A stretch of DNA of 64,000 bases from assembly GCF_900103485.1 (NCBI RefSeq), contig NZ_FNHW01000001.1, forward strand, positions 1,985,306-2,049,305, in the 5' to 3' direction. Below the pieces are notes generated by a model, which saw only the letters and a list, made by a program, of their open reading frames with translations, had not been told where the DNA came from and made no database searches. This document shows, piece after piece, positions 8,588-17,109 of this stretch. The position numbers were made by a program, and so were the translations under genes. The first letter of the stretch is position 1, and every line of letters starts with the position of its first letter. This DNA is from Fictibacillus solisalsi. Lineage in GTDB: Bacteria > Bacillota > Bacilli > Bacillales > Fictibacillaceae.

Positions 8588-8616
8588 TTAATATCAACTC
8601 CTTACCACTAAAGCAT

Positions 8617-8663
8617 ATATGAATAATTACTCATATTTTAAACGATGGTTATATTTCTGTAAA
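8617..8663 (-). promoter_or_regulatory. czrA promoter with CzrA-type operator
   Basis: Minus strand: TTTACA (8658-8663), 17 bases, TAAAAT (8635-8640). The inverted repeat ATATGA-N8-TCATAT (8617-8636) overlaps the -10 box and start site, predicting autoregulation. Confidence 0.8.
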
Positions 8664-8791
8664 TGCTGCAATAGTGTTCTCTTTTCTTTAACTATAATGA
8701 ATGATTTACGCTTCTATTCCGTATTTCATTAGAATAATTTCGGGTAGAAATAGAAAGGCAGGGAAAAGTATACAAAATAATGGAAAAATCA

Positions 8792-8840
8792 TTGCACGGC
8801 GAAGGACATTCTTATACAATATATATGAGCATATATTCAT
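8792..8840 (+). promoter_or_regulatory. czcD promoter with CzrA-type operator
   Basis: TTGCAC (8792-8797), 17 bases, TACAAT (8815-8820), then ATGA-N8-TCAT at 8825-8840 within a longer A/T palindrome. Spacing and half-sites match those at cadA and czrA. Confidence 0.8.
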
Positions 8841-8866
8841 ATATAGTTAAAAAGGAGTGAGCATTT

Positions 8867-9784
8867 ATGGCGCATACTCACAGCCACGGTGAATCTTATG
8901 GGCATCATCATGGAACAAACAATAAAAGAGCATTGAAATGGGCGTTTTTTCTTATTACAGCCTACATGCTCGTGGAAATTGCCGGTGGCATTATTACCAA
9001 CAGTTTGGCTTTATTATCTGACGCAGGACATATGTTAAGTGATGCGGCAGCTCTTGGATTAAGTTACCTGGCATTGACTTATGGCCAAAAATCTTCCTCA
9101 CAATCCAAAACATATGGTTATCGCCGCTTTGAAATTTTAGCTGCCTTTATCAATGGCATTGCTCTGTTAGCGATCGCCCTTTATATCTTGTGGGAATCCT
9201 ATCAGCGCATCTTAAATCCCCCTTCAGTCATTAGTAAAGGGATGCTCATTATTTCGATCATTGGTTTGATTGTAAACATTGTCGCTGCCTACATCTTAAT
9301 GAAAGGCGACAAGGATGAAAATCTCAATGTAAAAAGTGCTTTTTTGCACGTACTTGGGGATATGCTCGGATCTGTTGGCGCAATCGCCGCTGCCCTTCTC
9401 ATCATGTTTTTCAATTGGAATCTGGCAGATCCCATCGCAAGTATTATTGTTGCTATTCTGGTTCTTATCAGCGGGTGGAGGGTAACCAAAGAGTCTGTTC
9501 ATATTTTAATGGAAGGCACTCCTCAAAATGTGAACTTTTTAGAGATTAAACAGGCTTTGCTTTCCATCCCTGAGGTAAAACAAGTCCATGATCTTCATGT
9601 ATGGTCGATCTCTTCGGATTTTCCTGCCTTAAGCTGCCACCTCGTGGCGGAAGCAGAGGAACATCAGCAAACATTGCTTAAAAAGGCGAATCAGCTGCTG
9701 AAGGAACAATTTCATATTGAGCACACAACCATTCAGATTGATCTTTCGGATACTGATTGCACAATGAATCATTCCTGCGAGTAA
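8867..9784 (+). CDS. czcD: Cation diffusion facilitator (zinc/cobalt/cadmium-proton antiporter)
   Basis: 305 residues. A His-rich N-terminal tail (MAHTHSHGESYGHHHG) precedes six hydrophobic helices. The transport-site residues are visible in SDAGHMLSDA (helix 2) and HVLGDMLGSVG (helix 5), and a cytoplasmic C-terminal domain of about 90 residues follows, with HDLHVWSISSD typical of the CDF dimerisation/metal domain. It exports Zn, Co or Cd in exchange for protons and complements the CadA ATPase. AAGGAGTGA lies upstream of ATG 8867. It is transcribed divergently from czrA under a matching operator, so all three genes should form one metal-responsive regulon. The following pseudogene begins 15 bases downstream and was probably cotranscribed. 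Confidence 0.95.
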   Translation: MAHTHSHGESYGHHHGTNNKRALKWAFFLITAYMLVEIAGGIITNSLALLSDAGHMLSDAAALGLSYLALTYGQKSSSQSKTYGYRRFEILAAFINGIALLAIALYILWESYQRILNPPSVISKGMLIISIIGLIVNIVAAYILMKGDKDENLNVKSAFLHVLGDMLGSVGAIAAALLIMFFNWNLADPIASIIVAILVLISGWRVTKESVHILMEGTPQNVNFLEIKQALLSIPEVKQVHDLHVWSISSDFPALSCHLVAEAEEHQQTLLKKANQLLKEQFHIEHTTIQIDLSDTDCTMNHSCE

Positions 9785-9798
9785 ATGAGGAGGGCTCA

Positions 9799-10347
9799 AT
9801 GGAAAATGTAAAACATGCTCTGAAACATATCTACTGGATTGGCCATTCACCATGCGCAGGAAAATCAAAGGTAGCACGGATACTTACAGAAGACTACGGC
9901 TTTCATTATTATAAAAGTGATGACGCCTATGATGATCATATGGAAAGAAGCACAGGTACAAGAAGCGATCGATTTTTATCATGAACAGTTTTCACTTGTT
10001 CTTGAAGATCTTATGTCTTTACCCAGTGAAAAGCCCCTCCTTGTGGAAAGGTGCTGTGCTTTTAATCAGAAACGTGAAGCCATTGCTTTACACTACCAGA
10101 AACTATCTGCTGTTTCCCACTCGGGAATTTCAGGTGACTCATGAATCCATCCTCGATCAGAGTGAAGACCCGGAGAATACATTTTTTCATTGGATGTAAA
10201 AAGGATTTTTTGTTTTCACAAGAGATGAAAAAAGAAGCGGATCGGCTGAATCTAAGTACGATTACCACTGATGGGACATTCACAATCGAGCAAACACTCG
10301 AACGTGTGAAAAGACACTTTAAGCTAAATAAACACCAAAAAGGATGA
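9799..10347 (+). pseudogene. Frameshifted P-loop kinase-like gene
   Basis: GAGGAGG precedes ATG 9799 and the frame opens with HIYWIGHSPCAGKS, a Walker A-type loop, then YGFHYYKSDDAYDDHMERS. Similar Bacillus proteins are small nucleotide kinase-like enzymes of about 200 residues. The coding sense then moves to the next frame near 9955 (VQEAIDFYHEQFSLVLEDL), again near 10050 (YTTRNYLLFPTREFQVTHES) and again near 10195 (FSQEMKKEADRLNLS...TIEQTLERVKRHF). Each shift has the same direction, so the last segment is back in the first frame. The gene cannot make a full protein. Its product family is only loosely recognised. Confidence 0.75.
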
Positions 10348-10367
10348 CCGTTGAACGGTCATCCTTT
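10339..10367. terminator. Bidirectional terminator between the kinase pseudogene and the aldo/keto reductase gene
   Basis: AAAGGATGACCGT pairs exactly with ACGGTCATCCTTT around a three-base loop. It sits between convergent units. Confidence 0.8.
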
Positions 10368-10374
10368 ACACGTT

Positions 10375-11214
10375 TTATTCAAAACCAACTGTCATGCTGT
10401 CCGGATGAGAACCGGCCCGGCTATCCTGGTTCAGCCCATCGATACGCTCGATGTCCTCACTGCTTAATTCAAAATCGAACACATCGGCATTTTCAATAAT
10501 ACGATGCTCTTTTGTTGATTTTGGAATGGTTACCACCTCATTTTGGAGATCCCACCGCAAAATCACCTGTGCTACCGTTTTATTGTGCTTATCCGCAATC
10601 TCTTTCAATGTAGGATCTTCGAGCAGCTGTCCTTGTTTAAGCGGTGACCAGGCTTCCAATTGGATTTCATTTTTTTTGCAGAACGCATGTAGCTCTTTTT
10701 GGGTAAGATGGGGATGGTATTCCACTTGGTTGACCATTGGTTTAATTTCACAGGAACTCATCAAGTCCTCTAAATGGTGAACCTGGAAGTTACTTACTCC
10801 GATGGCTCGGATTTTCCCGTCATTGTACAGTTTCTCAAACGCTCTCCACGTCTCTTTATACTTGTCTTTTCCAGGCCAGTGAATGAGGTAGAGGTCCAGA
10901 TATTCCAGACCGAGCTTTTCCATGCTTGTTTCGAATGCTTTTAGTGTAGATTCGTATCCTTGCTCACTATTCCATAGCTTTGTTGTGATAAATAAGTCTT
11001 CACGGGAAACTCCGGATTCTCTGATCGCCTGCCCTACTCCCTCTTCGTTCCCGTAAATCGCTGCCGTATCAATACTGATGTATCCGTTTTTTATCGCAGC
11101 TTTTACAGATTCAATCACTTCTTCTCCCTCTTTTACTTTGAAAACCCCCAACCCAAAGCGCGGCATTTTGACGCCATTATGTAGTGTTGTTGTATCTTTT
11201 AAACTGGTTGCCAT
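10375..11214 (-). CDS. Aldo/keto reductase (YvgN/YtbE-like)
   Basis: 279 residues, a single (beta/alpha)8 barrel. The catalytic tetrad is complete: Asp49 and Tyr54 in [11 protein letters not shown], Lys79 in TTKLW, His112 in LIHWP. The NADPH-binding C-terminal signature [13 protein letters not shown] is present. Enzymes of this group reduce small aldehydes such as glyoxal and methylglyoxal; B. subtilis YvgN and YtbE are the nearest types by overall pattern. GGAGGAAT lies upstream of ATG 11214. It appears monocistronic, with the shared hairpin at its 3' side. Physiological substrate not determinable. Confidence 0.92.
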   Translation of the reverse strand: MATSLKDTTTLHNGVKMPRFGLGVFKVKEGEEVIESVKAAIKNGYISIDTAAIYGNEEGVGQAIRESGVSREDLFITTKLWNSEQGYESTLKAFETSMEKLGLEYLDLYLIHWPGKDKYKETWRAFEKLYNDGKIRAIGVSNFQVHHLEDLMSSCEIKPMVNQVEYHPHLTQKELHAFCKKNEIQLEAWSPLKQGQLLEDPTLKEIADKHNKTVAQVILRWDLQNEVVTIPKSTKEHRIIENADVFDFELSSEDIERIDGLNQDSRAGSHPDSMTVGFE

Positions 11215-11376
11215 TTTTTATTCCTCCTCTTGTAATAATTGCTTGCTCTAAAAAGAACATACCACTTTTTCTCTAATCTTAATACAATATCCTCCTGCTT
11301 CTTTGTACAAAAGGCCATTTTACAAAATAATTTTCATGCCGTATGATTAAGACAAAAGCATAAAAGAGGTAGAGTA

Positions 11377-11548
11377 CAGTCAAATGTCCAATCACTGGAA
11401 CGAGCTCTCACACTATTAAACAAACTTTCCGAGTATCCGGAAGGTATTCAAATCCCGTTTATCCGAACAGGTGGGGTTAACCAAAAGTACGATTCACCGG
11501 CTGCTGACTCTCTGCAGTATGAATTATGTGGTCACTTTCATACTGTAA
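11377..11548 (+). pseudogene. Remnant of an IclR-family regulator (helix-turn-helix part)
   Basis: In one frame from 11377 the sequence reads QSNVQSLERALTLLNKLSEY then PEGIQI, and in another frame from about 11458 LSEQVGLTKSTIHRLLTLCS then MNYVV. Joined, these are the N-terminal winged helix of IclR-type regulators (SLERALxLLxxLSE...LSxxxGLxKSTxHRLLxTL). A frameshift separates the two pieces, and nothing recognisable of the effector domain follows. No start codon with a binding site is seen. This is the only content I recognise in the 426 bases between 11215 and 11640. Confidence 0.65.
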
Positions 11549-11599
11549 TTTCCAGATGTTATCCTAAAAAATGTGTGAGTAGATATATTTGTTACCACA

Positions 11600-11642
11600 A
11601 AAACCTCCCGCGTCCTAACTTTCTAGGAATCTGGGAGGTTTT
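11600..11642 (-). terminator. Terminator of the 70-residue hypothetical gene
   Basis: AAAACCTCCC pairs with GGGAGGTTTT; on the minus strand T-rich sequence follows. It overlaps the stop codon at 11641. Confidence 0.75.
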
Positions 11643-11853
11643 AAAAGATGGCAGAAACATACTTGCAATCAAATGTAAGGTTTCTCCCCTCTTCCAGGGA
11701 AGCTGTCATGCAGTTCGTCACTGAATTATACGATATAAACGACAACCTCACCGGAACGGGTGAGCCCCGGAAGACAAAAAAGTGAGTATCCCCGGCTTGA
11801 ACGTTTTGCAGGAAATCCTCCGCACAAAAGGGCCGGTAGGATGAATCCTTCAT
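11641..11853 (-). CDS. Hypothetical 70-residue protein
   Basis: AGGGAGA stands a few bases before ATG 11853 and a terminator follows, which argue for a real gene. The protein (MKDSSYRPFCAEDFLQNVQA...) has no signal peptide, membrane helix or motif I recognise; it is mixed in charge with three cysteines and ends in CKYVSAIF. It lies alone between the aldo/keto reductase and metC. I do not recognise the family. Confidence 0.5.
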   Translation of the reverse strand: MKDSSYRPFCAEDFLQNVQAGDTHFFVFRGSPVPVRLSFISYNSVTNCMTASLEEGRNLTFDCKYVSAIF

Positions 11854-11931
11854 GCTGTTCTCCCTTTCTGTATGTTTGTCTGTTTATTTTATGTACAAAT
11901 ACTTAAAATGGTATAGACACCTCACATACAA

Positions 11932-11962
11932 AAAGAGGAATTCCACAATAGGAATCCCTTAC
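11932..11962 (-). terminator. Probable metC terminator
   Basis: On the minus strand GGGATTCC pairs with GGAATTCC (one G-T pair), followed by CTCTTTTTG, about 80 bases beyond the metC stop. Confidence 0.55.
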
Positions 11963-12039
11963 TGACTAAAAGTCTTTATTTTAATAGATCCGGATGGAAA
12001 CCATCCATGAAAGTGCAAAGCAAACAAGAGAAAAGGCGT

Positions 12040-13218
12040 TTATCTTGCCAGTGTGTGTATGGTGCTTTGCGCTAAGGCAAATTCAAAATCCGCAATTAAA
12101 TCTTCGGGATCCTCCAATCCTGCGGAAAACCGGAAAAGAGTGTTAGTGATCTCTCTCTTCTTTCTTTCCGCTTCCGGCATAGCGGCGTGTGACATTTTTG
12201 CCGGATACGATAAAATTGACTCAACCGCTCCAAGACTCACCGCCAAAACGGGGATCTGAAGATGGGAAGTAAACGGCCGGACGAGCTGTTCGCTTTCCAG
12301 TTCAAATGAGAAGACAGCACCCGGCCCCTCTGCCTGGCTCCGCTGGATAAAGCAGCCTGGATGCTCCTTCAATCCAGGGTAATGGACTTTTTTAATCAGC
12401 GGGTGTCCGTTTAAATAGTCTGCAAGTTTCCCTGCTGCTTCCGCAGAATGACGGAGACGTACGAATAATGTTTTCAGCCCTCTCATTAAAAGCCAGCAAT
12501 CCTGCACGCCCAGCACGGCACCAAACGAGTTCTGCAAAAAGTAAAGGCGCTCAGCCAGCTCTTCATCTTTCACCACGGCAAGACCTGCAACCACATCACT
12601 ATGCCCGGCAAGGAATTTGGTAGCACTGTGAAGAACAATGTCAGCACCGAGTGACAACGGCTGCTGAAGAGCCGGTGTTAAAAACGTATTGTCCACAAAA
12701 GTTAACGCACCATTCTCTTTCGCCAATTCGCTGACTGCACGAATATCGGTCACTTTTAACAGTGGATTGGAAGGCGTTTCAATATAAAAGGCTTTTGTAT
12801 TGGGCTGGATCGCCCTTTCAACGGCATCAAGGTCTGTCATATCAACAAAGGTGTGGGTAATCCCCAGTCTTGAAAGCACCTGTGTGACCATTCGAAACGT
12901 ACCGCCATACACATCCTCTGATATGATCATATGATCTCCTTGAGATAAAAGAAGAAATGACGTGGAGATCGCTGCCATGCCCGATGCAAACGCAAAGCCT
13001 CTGCAACCGCCTTCGAGCTCCGAGATTTGCTGTTCGAGTGCTTCTCTTGTCGGATTGGCAGACCGTGCATAATCATATTTTCCAAACTGATCGATATCCT
13101 CCTGATGAAACGTCGAGGACAAATGCATGGGCACACTTACCGCTCCGGTAGCCGGATCGGTTTTATGTTTATGATGCAGCAATTTGGTTTGAAAGGTATG
13201 ACAGTTATGGTCACTCAT
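12040..13218 (-). CDS. metC: Cystathionine beta-lyase
   Basis: 392 residues, Cys/Met-metabolism PLP enzyme family. The PLP lysine is Lys201 in LHSATKFLAGHSD; the substrate-side motifs YARSANPT and [12 protein letters not shown] are present. It cleaves cystathionine to homocysteine, pyruvate and ammonia, the second step from O-acetylhomoserine to methionine. ATG 13218 lies inside the last codons of metI (8-base overlap) with AAGGAGG upstream, so the pair is translationally coupled as in the B. subtilis metIC operon. Both are controlled by the SAM-I riboswitch before metI. MetC, MetI and MccB are close relatives, so assignment rests on the metI-metC arrangement. Confidence 0.9.
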   Translation of the reverse strand: MSDHNCHTFQTKLLHHKHKTDPATGAVSVPMHLSSTFHQEDIDQFGKYDYARSANPTREALEQQISELEGGCRGFAFASGMAAISTSFLLLSQGDHMIISEDVYGGTFRMVTQVLSRLGITHTFVDMTDLDAVERAIQPNTKAFYIETPSNPLLKVTDIRAVSELAKENGALTFVDNTFLTPALQQPLSLGADIVLHSATKFLAGHSDVVAGLAVVKDEELAERLYFLQNSFGAVLGVQDCWLLMRGLKTLFVRLRHSAEAAGKLADYLNGHPLIKKVHYPGLKEHPGCFIQRSQAEGPGAVFSFELESEQLVRPFTSHLQIPVLAVSLGAVESILSYPAKMSHAAMPEAERKKREITNTLFRFSAGLEDPEDLIADFEFALAQSTIHTLAR

Positions 13219-14329
13219 AAATTACAGCCTCCTTCTGGACTATGTCCAGCGCTTGTTTTAAGTCGTTAATCAAATCATTTTCGTCTTCAATGCCAACAGA
13301 TAAACGCAAAAGCCGATTGCAAACTCCGCGTGCTGTACGGATTTCTTCAGGAATGTCCGCATGTGTTTGGGTCGCGGGATAAGTTACCAGACTTTCGACC
13401 CCGCCAAGGCTTTCGGCAAATGTGATCAGCTTCACAGACTTCAAAAAACGGGGAACCCATTCTTCTTTTTTCAGCCGGAAAGAGATCATGCCTCCCCTTC
13501 CCGGATAAAGGACATCATCTACACCATCATGATTCTGCAGAAATTGAATCAACGCCAATGCGTTTTCTTCGTGTTTTTTCATTCGAAGGGCCAATGTTTT
13601 CATTCCGCGCATCAAAAGCCAGGCATCAAACGGGCTTAATACTGCTCCTGAGGCATTGTGTTGGTACGAGAGCTCCTGGCACAATTCCTCTCCTTTGGCC
13701 GCAATCAGGCCAGCAAGCACATCATTGTGTCCTCCGAGGTATTTTGTTGCACTGTGGATCACAATATCTGCTCCGAGCTCAATCGGCCTTTGAAGCAAAG
13801 GGGTGTAAAAGGTATTATCAACGATAACGAGCAACCCATGTTTCTTGGCGAGACGAGCAACAGCTCCAATATCACATACTTCCATGAGCGGGTTGGTCGG
13901 CGTCTCGAGGAAGATGGCTTTTGTTTTATCGGTGATGGCCTGTTCAATTTCGGCAACGTCAGCCGTGTTTACGTATTTACTGGATAGTCCCCATTTTTTA
14001 TACCCTTCTTCGAGCAGACGGTAGGTACCGCCGTACAAATCACTGGATACAATCCATTCATCACCCGATTGAAAGATGGAGAGGATGGCCGCAATGGCCG
14101 CCATCCCCGAGCTACAGGCAAACCCGGCGTCGGCTCCTTCCAGATCGGCTATCGCTTTTTCAAGCACCTCACGTGTCGGGTTGCCTGTTCGAATATAATC
14201 GTAACCACTTGATTCTCCAATTCCGGTATGGCGGTATGCTGTAGAAAAATAAACGGGCGGATTAACCGTTCCCGTGCGGTCTTCACTTCGGTTTCCAATT
14301 TGAGCTAATTTTGTTTCTGTTTTATACAT
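13211..14329 (-). CDS. metI: Cystathionine gamma-synthase / O-acetylhomoserine thiolyase
   Basis: 372 residues, Cys/Met-metabolism PLP family; PLP lysine Lys196 in [13 protein letters not shown], with YIRTGNPTREVLE and LETPTNPLMEVCD. In B. subtilis MetI joins O-acetylhomoserine to cysteine (or sulfide) to make cystathionine (or homocysteine), feeding MetC encoded next. AGGAGGCTAC precedes ATG 14329. The SAM-I riboswitch immediately upstream shuts the operon when SAM is plentiful. Length and gene order match the metIC operon closely. Confidence 0.92.
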   Translation of the reverse strand: MYKTETKLAQIGNRSEDRTGTVNPPVYFSTAYRHTGIGESSGYDYIRTGNPTREVLEKAIADLEGADAGFACSSGMAAIAAILSIFQSGDEWIVSSDLYGGTYRLLEEGYKKWGLSSKYVNTADVAEIEQAITDKTKAIFLETPTNPLMEVCDIGAVARLAKKHGLLVIVDNTFYTPLLQRPIELGADIVIHSATKYLGGHNDVLAGLIAAKGEELCQELSYQHNASGAVLSPFDAWLLMRGMKTLALRMKKHEENALALIQFLQNHDGVDDVLYPGRGGMISFRLKKEEWVPRFLKSVKLITFAESLGGVESLVTYPATQTHADIPEEIRTARGVCNRLLRLSVGIEDENDLINDLKQALDIVQKEAVIYE

Positions 14330-14352
14330 AGTAGCCTCCTAAGTAAAAGAAA

Positions 14353-14521
14353 AAATAAAAAAAGCCTTCTTAAGAAGAAGACTTTTGAATACCATCAAAT
14401 TGTCGTTCTTCTTATCTCCCAAGTTCATCACCGAACTTGCTGGACTTAGCACCTTTTCAGCAGAAATCACTGAAGGTTGCTGAGGTTTCATCGGGCCATT
14501 CCCTCTACCTCTCTTGATAAG
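14353..14521 (-). promoter_or_regulatory. SAM-I (S-box) riboswitch with terminator
   Basis: On the minus strand the aptamer runs from CTTATCAAGAGAGGTAGAGG (from 14521) through GATGAAACCTCAGCAACC and AAGGTGCTAA to GAACTTGGGAGATAAG (to 14411), the standard P1-P4 conserved blocks of SAM-I aptamers. An expression platform follows: AGTCTTCTT-CTT-AAGAAGGCT and seven T (about 14361-14382 with its T-run to 14353). SAM binding should favour the terminator and turn metI-metC off. Confidence 0.95.
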
Positions 14522-14598
14522 AAAATCTAATCCGTATCAAATTGTAGTTCCTAGTGTACCGCAATTATCTGAATGTTTCAAGCTTTCTTTTTATATTT

Positions 14599-15147
14599 TT
14601 ATTCCGTGTTGCTGTGCCTGGCAAGAACCTCTTCATGGCTTACCGTCCCCTGTGTGCTGCTTCTCAGGCAAACTGCATCGCAAAACACATGAAGGCACTG
14701 ATCAAAAAGGGAACTGAGGGGCTGTATACTTTCGGCTTCATTCTCTCCCCTTTTCTTTGTAGCTGCGGGGAGGACAAAACATGTATCAGCCACTTGTGCC
14801 AGAGAAGAATCCTCATTTGCTGTAATGCATACGACTTTGGAGCCTGCCAACTTTGACCGCTCTGCCTGATGGATCACGGATTGTGTGGATCCGGAACCCG
14901 AAATGGCGATAAGACAATTCCCCTTGGCTACCGAGGGAGTTACTGTCTCACCAATGACATGGACGTTATAGCCCAAGTGCATCAGGCGCATGGCAAATGC
15001 TTTTGCCATAAATCCCGACCTTCCTTCGCCAGCTACAAAGATTCTCGTTGTGTTTTGGAGTTCTGAATAAAAACGCTCAATCTCTTCTTCTCTAATCTTC
15101 TTAATAACTCCTTGCATCTCTTTTACAATTACATTGAGTTCGTTCAT
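14599..15147 (-). CDS. hxlB: 6-phospho-3-hexuloisomerase
   Basis: 182 residues, SIS-domain sugar isomerase. GEGRSGFMAKAFAMRLMHLG and ISGSGST are the sugar-phosphate-binding loops. PHI converts D-arabino-hex-3-ulose 6-phosphate to fructose 6-phosphate, the second step of the ribulose monophosphate pathway. ATG 15147 overlaps the hxlA stop in an ATGA and is preceded by AGGAG; the upstream ATG at 15177 lies inside hxlA without a site. It is the last gene of a four-gene operon. Its job in this sugar-type operon may differ from formaldehyde fixation. Confidence 0.9.
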   Translation of the reverse strand: MNELNVIVKEMQGVIKKIREEEIERFYSELQNTTRIFVAGEGRSGFMAKAFAMRLMHLGYNVHVIGETVTPSVAKGNCLIAISGSGSTQSVIHQAERSKLAGSKVVCITANEDSSLAQVADTCFVLPAATKKRGENEAESIQPLSSLFDQCLHVFCDAVCLRSSTQGTVSHEEVLARHSNTE

Positions 15148-15782
15148 ACATTTTCTCCTGTCCGAATTGTTTTCCAAACTGTATACATTTGTTTGGCTGC
15201 TTCCTGGATATTCGCAGCTTTTGTGATGGCGGACCCGACAACAATAATCTCCGGATTTTTTTCTGCAGCCATTGGGAGAGAGGATAAAGCAATCCCGCCG
15301 GCAAGGGCCAGTCGGTCGACAGGAAGCCTATCCTTAGTCTGTTTCTCCATTGTTTTGTTGTCTGACTCCTGCTCATCTTTGCTGACATGTTCGCAAAATA
15401 CCGCGGACGTATATCTTAGCAGCCTTAGCCGTTGCTCCAAAGTAACATTTAGCAGATCAATCATTACTTCTTTTCCATTTTCCTTGGCAACCTTCAAACA
15501 GGTTTCGATCGTAACGAGGGGAGCCGCCCCCATGACAGTGGCCATGTCGGCTCCTGCTTCAAAGGCGATGGAAAATTCATAGGCTGCATTATCAAAGGTC
15601 TTCATATCCGCCAGCACCGGTTTTAATGGAAACTCTTTTTTAATCTCAGAAATGCTCTCAACACCATATTCCTTAATTAGTGACGTACCGACTTCGATAA
15701 GATCTACATATTGCTCTGCCTTTTTTGCCGTTTCAATTGCCTCAGGAATCGTCATCCTGTCCAAGGCCAGCTGAATCTTCAT
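15144..15782 (-). CDS. hxlA: 3-hexulose-6-phosphate synthase (HPS/KGPDC family)
   Basis: 212 residues, orotidine-decarboxylase-like barrel. MKIQLALDRM, VEVGTSLIKEYG-type loop (IEVGTSLI), the metal/catalytic segment LADMKTFDNAAYE and the C-terminal phosphate-binding LAGGIALSSLP and IIVVGSAI are visible. HPS condenses formaldehyde with ribulose 5-phosphate (or runs in reverse); the related KGPDC enzymes decarboxylate 3-keto-L-gulonate 6-phosphate and carry LADAKIADAG instead, so the HPS side is favoured. The frame overlaps both neighbours by four bases (ATGA). No HxlR regulator is nearby, unlike the B. subtilis hxlAB operon. The insertion after EHVSKDEQ (about residues 125-155) is rich in charged residues. 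Confidence 0.87.
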   Translation of the reverse strand: MKIQLALDRMTIPEAIETAKKAEQYVDLIEVGTSLIKEYGVESISEIKKEFPLKPVLADMKTFDNAAYEFSIAFEAGADMATVMGAAPLVTIETCLKVAKENGKEVMIDLLNVTLEQRLRLLRYTSAVFCEHVSKDEQESDNKTMEKQTKDRLPVDRLALAGGIALSSLPMAAEKNPEIIVVGSAITKAANIQEAAKQMYTVWKTIRTGENV

Positions 15783-17065
15783 TGAGAAACAACCTCCATT
15801 CTCTTTTTCGCTTCTTTTGCAGCCGGGGCTTTAACAGCCATGGTAAGCAATACGGATACAAAAAGTGCGGCTGCCATGAATACGAAGGAAGCTGATGGCC
15901 CTCCGGTAACGCCGTTTAAATATCCAACAATGTAGGATCCAACAAAAGAACCGAGCGCACCCATGCTGTTGATGAGCGCCATCGCTCCCCCAGCCACGTT
16001 TCGCGGAAGGATTTCAGGAATGATCGCAAAAAATGGTCCGTAGGGTGCGTACATGGCTCCGCCTGCTATGACAAGTAGTGTATACGAAAGCCAAAAATTG
16101 CTGGAACCGATAAAATAGGACCCAAAAAAGGCAATTGAACCAATCAGCAGTGATGTCCATACAAATGTTTTACGGTTCAGTGTTTTATCCGAGTAATAGG
16201 ATAGGACAAGCATGCCGACCACAGCCACAACATAAGGAACCGAAGAGAGCCATCCTGTTGAAACAATGTCCAGGTTTGAGGCCTTTTTAATAATGGACGG
16301 AAGCCACATAACAAATCCATAGACCCCTATGCTCCAGGCAAAGTATTGAAGGCTCAGCAGAATCACAGCTTTGGATTTAAACGCTTCCCGGTAATTCTTG
16401 ACCGGCTTCAACGAAGACTGTTCTTTATTAAATTCATTCTCGAGACCCTGCTTTTCCTTATCGGTAAGCCATAATGCATTTTTCGGACGATCGTTGACCA
16501 TCTTCAGCCAGATAAATGCCCACAATATTGCTGGGACTCCTTCCAAAATAAACATCCATCTCCAACTGAAAGAGTTTAATAGATAACCGGATAAAACAGA
16601 CATCCATAATACGGTAGCTGGATTACCGAGGATTAAGAAAGTATTTGCTCTTGACCGTTCTTCTTTTAAAAACCAATGACTCAAAAATACAAGCATGGCT
16701 GGCATTACAGCGCTTTCAACAACTCCTAAAAGAAAACGGATCGGATACAGCCAGCCCACATGGGTTGCCATGCCTGTTGCTGTCGCAAGGCCGCCCCATA
16801 AAATCAGGCTCCAAAAGATCAACTTTTTGGCACTGTGCTTTTCTGCATAGTGAGCACCCGGAACCTGAAAGAAAAAGTACCCTAGAAAAAAGAGAGATGC
16901 CAAGAAGGAAGAAACTCCTGCTGTAATGTTCAATTCATCTCCCATGCCTCCTGCCACACCGAACCCATAATTTGCCCGGTCCAGATAGGCGAGACTGTAC
17001 GTAATAAAAGCTAAGGGAATCAAACGGCGAAACCGTTTTTTTGAAGCAATAGAATCCATCATCAT
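15779..17065 (-). CDS. MFS transporter of the anion:cation symporter (sugar-acid) family
   Basis: 428 residues with about 12 hydrophobic helices and a central hydrophilic loop (about 195-225). The first helix segment RANYGFGVAGGMGDELNITA and the FFLGYFFFQVPGAHYAEK stretch are typical of the ACS family (glucarate, galactonate, hexuronate transporters). It probably takes up a sugar acid or related anion with protons. The start at ATG 17065 follows AAGGAGCG; two further in-frame ATG codons follow at once. It lies between the TIM-barrel isomerase and hxlA in one operon, which suggests the imported compound is the source of the sugar phosphate handled by HxlA/HxlB. Confidence 0.88.
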   Translation of the reverse strand: MMMDSIASKKRFRRLIPLAFITYSLAYLDRANYGFGVAGGMGDELNITAGVSSFLASLFFLGYFFFQVPGAHYAEKHSAKKLIFWSLILWGGLATATGMATHVGWLYPIRFLLGVVESAVMPAMLVFLSHWFLKEERSRANTFLILGNPATVLWMSVLSGYLLNSFSWRWMFILEGVPAILWAFIWLKMVNDRPKNALWLTDKEKQGLENEFNKEQSSLKPVKNYREAFKSKAVILLSLQYFAWSIGVYGFVMWLPSIIKKASNLDIVSTGWLSSVPYVVAVVGMLVLSYYSDKTLNRKTFVWTSLLIGSIAFFGSYFIGSSNFWLSYTLLVIAGGAMYAPYGPFFAIIPEILPRNVAGGAMALINSMGALGSFVGSYIVGYLNGVTGGPSASFVFMAAALFVSVLLTMAVKAPAAKEAKKRMEVVSQ

Positions 17066-17109
17066 TAAAACGCTCCTTTTTCTATCATTTATAAAACTTC
17101 GTGCGCATT

